DNA of 64,000 bases from a bacterium (GTDB lineage: Bacteria > UBP15 > UBA6099 > JAJRTR01), in contig JAJRTR010000124.1 of the NCBI GenBank assembly GCA_024278215.1, positions 1 to 64,000 on the forward strand. Direction: 5' to 3'. The notes beneath the pieces are model-generated. The model was given only the letters and a program-made list of their open reading frames with translations. It was not told where the DNA came from and made no database searches. Shown here in pieces: positions 61,259 to 64,000 of the stretch; the first letter of the stretch is position 1, and each line of letters starts with the position of its first letter. The translations under genes were made by a program, and so were the position numbers.

Positions 61259-61993
61259 TATGTTATTTTTTCCGCGCCGAACTTGCGTCCGGCATGACAT
61301 CCCGTTTTTTTATCGTATTGCTAAAGAGCACATACCTCTTTTATGTCGAATCTAATATTCGGATAGCTTTTCGGCTTCCTGCTCCACAATAAAATACTTT
61401 ACCAGATTTTTCATTATAAATAATAGCGCAATATGTTGCAAATCATTTTAAAAAATATTCATCAGTTCCTGAAAACCTGCATAGTGCGCTATCATGCGTC
61501 ATAGTTGCCTATAGTTCGCAATACCGCCCTTTACTGTTGTTGCTCCGGGCAGTCCTCCGGTTCAACTGTAAGCAATAGGATGTTGTAGTAGGGAAATATT
61601 ACTGCGTTTGCCTGAAATCGCCCCGTCACAAACACGCTTTTGCAAAAAGCTCCGAAGAAAAAAAAGAATTGCATTTTATGGCAATATCCTAATATAATGT
61701 CTATCGGCTGACGGGCCGAGAAGGCACGTAAATAGCACAGGAGACTGTTCGGGAGCCGTTTTGTTCGAAGGCTGTGACGTCCGATCTATTTTTTTACGCT
61801 CCGAGCGTCAGTCTATCCTACACAATTTCCTTTCGGAAAATTACATGTTGTTTTTAACGGCAAAGACGCTTGAGCATTGTATTGCGAAGGCGCGCTGCGC
61901 TATTGCGAAATATGCAACGGACTCATGCTGTACGAGTTTGCATATACCACACACATTTTTCACTGTGAGCTCTCACAGAGGTCAAAATATTTT
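61259..61993. other. Divergent, AT-rich intergenic region
   Basis: This 735-bp gap separates the divergent topoisomerase and S55-protein genes. It is richer in A and T than its neighbours, with AT-only stretches around 61400-61460. The short frame at 61761-61997 shows no protein-like features. I found no known RNA or a definite promoter, although both flanking operons need one here. Confidence 0.5.
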
Positions 61994-64000
61994 ATGAATA
62001 ATTCACTTTACAACAGAGGGAAATTGAAATTGATGATCGCAGTGATTGCGGCGATTACCGTTCTGTCTTTTGCGCCGCAACCGGCGGCGGCTCTCGACAT
62101 CATGCCTGTAGACCAGGTCAAAGAGGGGATGAAGGGTTACGGTAAGACGGTATTCGCGGGGGACAGGATATCCCGGTTCCCGGTGAAGGTGCGCGGAGTA
62201 GTGCCCGGCAGCGGTATGAGCGGCGAGCCGCTGATACTGGTGGAGCTTACGGGCCGCGAGGTCGAGCGCTACGGCGGTGTGTCGATGGGAATGAGCGGTT
62301 CGCCGATATATGTGAACAACAAGTTGATCGGAGCGCTGTCACTGGCATTCCCGTTGAGCGACCATAGTCTCGGCGGTGTGACACCTATCGAGGTGATGCT
62401 CGAGGCGTCGAAGTATGACACGAAAACCGGGCCAGGCTCCGAGCAGGGTAAGATTCCGCTGGAAAAACCGCTGCGGGTGGCCGGCAAAACTTATAAATGG
62501 ATACAGCACGGCGTTGCCGATTCGATGGAACCCGGCGTGTTGTATGCCCGCCCTGCCCTTGCGCCGGTGGCGGTCGGCGGCCTGAGCGACAGGGCGATGG
62601 GCCTGATGAAACGGCAGTTCGCACAGAACGGTATCGAGATACGGCCTATAAAAAAGTTACAGAAAGGCACGGCGAAATCCGACGGGATCATCGGACCCGG
62701 CTCGGCGCTCGAGCCCGGCAGTTCCGTGGCGGTGCAGCTCATCAGGGGCGACATCGACTTCTCGGCTGTCGGCACGGTCACTGCGATCGAAGACGGGCGT
62801 GTGCTGCTGTTCGGACATCCGTTTTTCCGCAAAGGGCCGGTGGAATACCTGCTCGCGGACGCCTATGTGAACGCGATCGTAACATCGACGGATGTGCCGT
62901 ATAAAATCACTACGACGGGCCTTCTGCGCGGCATGGTAGTGCAGGACAGGGGCAGCGCGCTGGTGGGCAGGCTGGACAGCTATCCGCTGCTGGTGCCGGT
63001 GAAAGTGAATGTGACCGACGCGGACATCGGGCGCAAAAAGACTGTCGCCGTAAAGATCGTGCGCGACCCGGATTTCATTGTTAATCTCATACTGATGACA
63101 GCGCTGGAAGCTATCGACAATTCGATAGACCGCATTGGGCGCGGTACGGCGAGAATGAGGTTCAACCTGCGCGCTTCGGGACACGACGGCACTGTTAAGA
63201 TGGAAAACATGTTTTATGACAGGTACGATATAGCGATCCGGTCGCTGTCGGACCTTGTAGACGCGCTGATGCTGTTCTCCGAAAACCGCTTTTTCGACTC
63301 GATGGTCACGGGCCTGGAGATAAATCTCGATATTGATTCGTCGAACTCCGTGGCGTCTATTGAAAAAGTGGAGATAGCGGAAAGGATAGAGAACCCGGCG
63401 GACGAAGCGGCCCGCACGGCGGCGGAACAACGGGCGCAGGCAAAGGGGAAAACCGCTGAAACGGAATCGGCAAAGGGAGATACGAAAGAAACAGCACCCG
63501 AAGAAACTACCGAAGAAACTTCAGCGAAAACGAAAGTATCCATCGAAAAAACGGAACTTGAAAGTATTGAAGGGAAGACGGACGAAGAAAAGGATTTCGA
63601 CGATTTTCTCGACAATATTTTCTCGACGAAAGCTAAAAATAAAAAGGGAAACGACAAGAAAGAAGAGTTTCCGCGTGTGATGCGGGGCGAGAAACTCAAG
63701 CTCAGTGTCCGCGTGCGACCATATAAGGAAGATACTGTCGGCGAGAATCTTTTTCTGAAAGTGCCGCAAAACATTGCCCTGGGCAACGCTGTGATAAAGG
63801 TTTTCTCCGGCAAACCCGAGCCCACTATGAGCGCCGGGGTTTTCAATATCGACATAAGCGCGGATAACCCCGAAGATCGTGAGCAGGCTGAAAATAATAC
63901 GTATGACGAGGAGGAAAAGGAGGAATCTTTCGATGATGTTCTCAATGATTTCCTCGATCGCGACCTCAACAACGAACTTGTGGCGACTATTATGCCGGTC
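61994..64000 (+). CDS. SpoIVB-like S55-family protein, partial (C-terminus off window)
   Basis: An exported protein of at least 669 residues. A signal peptide (RGKLK, then a hydrophobic segment ending PAAALD near residue 35) is followed by an S55-type domain: VSMGMSGSPIYVNNKLIGAL with the serine motif GMSGSP, and then PGSSVAVQLIRGDIDFSAVGTVTAIEDGRVLLFGHPF. Further on lies a helix-strand region, a lysine/glutamate-rich disordered linker (about 455-560) and a beta domain with RGEKLKLSVRVRPYKEDT. Sporulation-type SpoIVB cuts SpoIVFA in firmicutes; homologues in diderms have unknown targets. The ATG at 61994 gives a good positive n-region; later TTG/ATG codons nearer AGAGGG are alternatives. Confidence 0.85.
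   Translation, partial: MNNSLYNRGKLKLMIAVIAAITVLSFAPQPAAALDIMPVDQVKEGMKGYGKTVFAGDRISRFPVKVRGVVPGSGMSGEPLILVELTGREVERYGGVSMGMSGSPIYVNNKLIGALSLAFPLSDHSLGGVTPIEVMLEASKYDTKTGPGSEQGKIPLEKPLRVAGKTYKWIQHGVADSMEPGVLYARPALAPVAVGGLSDRAMGLMKRQFAQNGIEIRPIKKLQKGTAKSDGIIGPGSALEPGSSVAVQLIRGDIDFSAVGTVTAIEDGRVLLFGHPFFRKGPVEYLLADAYVNAIVTSTDVPYKITTTGLLRGMVVQDRGSALVGRLDSYPLLVPVKVNVTDADIGRKKTVAVKIVRDPDFIVNLILMTALEAIDNSIDRIGRGTARMRFNLRASGHDGTVKMENMFYDRYDIAIRSLSDLVDALMLFSENRFFDSMVTGLEINLDIDSSNSVASIEKVEIAERIENPADEAARTAAEQRAQAKGKTAETESAKGDTKETAPEETTEETSAKTKVSIEKTELESIEGKTDEEKDFDDFLDNIFSTKAKNKKGNDKKEEFPRVMRGEKLKLSVRVRPYKEDTVGENLFLKVPQNIALGNAVIKVFSGKPEPTMSAGVFNIDISADNPEDREQAENNTYDEEEKEESFDDVLNDFLDRDLNNELVATIMPV

Noticed and set aside
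61761-61997. Plus-strand frame of 78 codons in the 61.3-62.0 kb gap
   Set aside because: Composition is not protein-like, no start signal is present and it overlaps the start of the S55 gene.
1-64000. CRISPR arrays, tRNA or rRNA genes, autonomous insertion sequences and prophage genes
   Set aside because: I looked for regularly spaced direct repeats, cloverleaf-like sequences, transposase motifs and phage structural genes, and found none.

Overview
The window is a contiguous piece of a bacterial chromosome of moderately high GC content, and almost every gene is on the minus strand. Only two complete genes and the partial gene at the right edge are on the plus strand. The cell is clearly diderm: there is a TolB-like propeller, an SLH-domain protein with an outer-membrane barrel ending in an aromatic residue, an AsmA-type protein and a membrane-anchored M23 peptidase. 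GTG and TTG starts are common. An archaeal-type entry to aromatic biosynthesis, a GuaB3-type IMP dehydrogenase-like gene, an S55 (SpoIVB-like) peptidase homologue and a giant Ig-repeat protein suggest a lineage outside the well-studied model phyla (for example PVC-related, deltaproteobacterial or a candidate phylum). The sequence alone does not fix the phylum. No tRNA, rRNA, CRISPR array or autonomous transposase gene was seen.

Layout. 0-11.3 kb: partial TPR protein, FetB/FetA-like ABC pair, TolB-like propeller, alanine racemase, NnrE-NnrD metabolite repair enzyme, RpiB, a membrane propeller protein and a GT39-like glycosyltransferase. 11.9-13.5 kb: a lone plus-strand hybrid histidine kinase with a well-formed sigma70-type promoter. 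13.7-33.3 kb: a minus-strand run of eight genes joining a cell-surface module (a 2,517-residue Ig-repeat protein, a second Ig-like protein, an SLH barrel and a FecR-domain protein) to a regulatory module (a SpoIIE phosphatase fused to an RsbW-like ATPase, a STAS/zinc-ribbon protein, a metallo-beta-lactamase-fold protein with an in-frame stop, and an HTH-FapA fusion). 33.5-43.4 kb: housekeeping genes (PurH, a histidine phosphatase, PurM, M23 peptidase, an HExxH protein, GuaB3, TsaD, NrdR, GlyA). 43.5-47.6 kb: AsmA-like protein and the archaeal-type pair DHQ synthase II and ADH synthase. 48.1-57.4 kb: a loose metabolic group (creatininase-like hydrolase, radical SAM/SPASM protein, GT2, PabC-like lyase, methyltransferase, amidohydrolase, ATP-grasp enzyme, Nth, FAD oxidoreductase). 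57.5-61.3 kb: type IIA topoisomerase A and B subunits. 62 kb to the end: an S55-family protein running off the window.

The intergenic DNA is rich in small repeats. One family (R1) has four full copies of about 176 bp, with inverted ends and 6-bp flanking duplications of which two are exact and two match at 5 of 6 bases, so it behaves like a miniature transposable element. A different 129-bp inverted-repeat element at 48.0 kb carries an exact 9-bp target duplication. A third family (R2) consists of hairpins, solo or at the ends of a longer element, often sitting on stop codons.

The best candidate for an undescribed system is the 13.7-33.3 kb locus. Its order and overlaps suggest that a PG-anchored outer-membrane barrel with very large Ig-like partners is co-expressed with a nearly self-contained partner-switching signalling unit. 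The combined function is inference. The individual domain calls rest on visible motifs.
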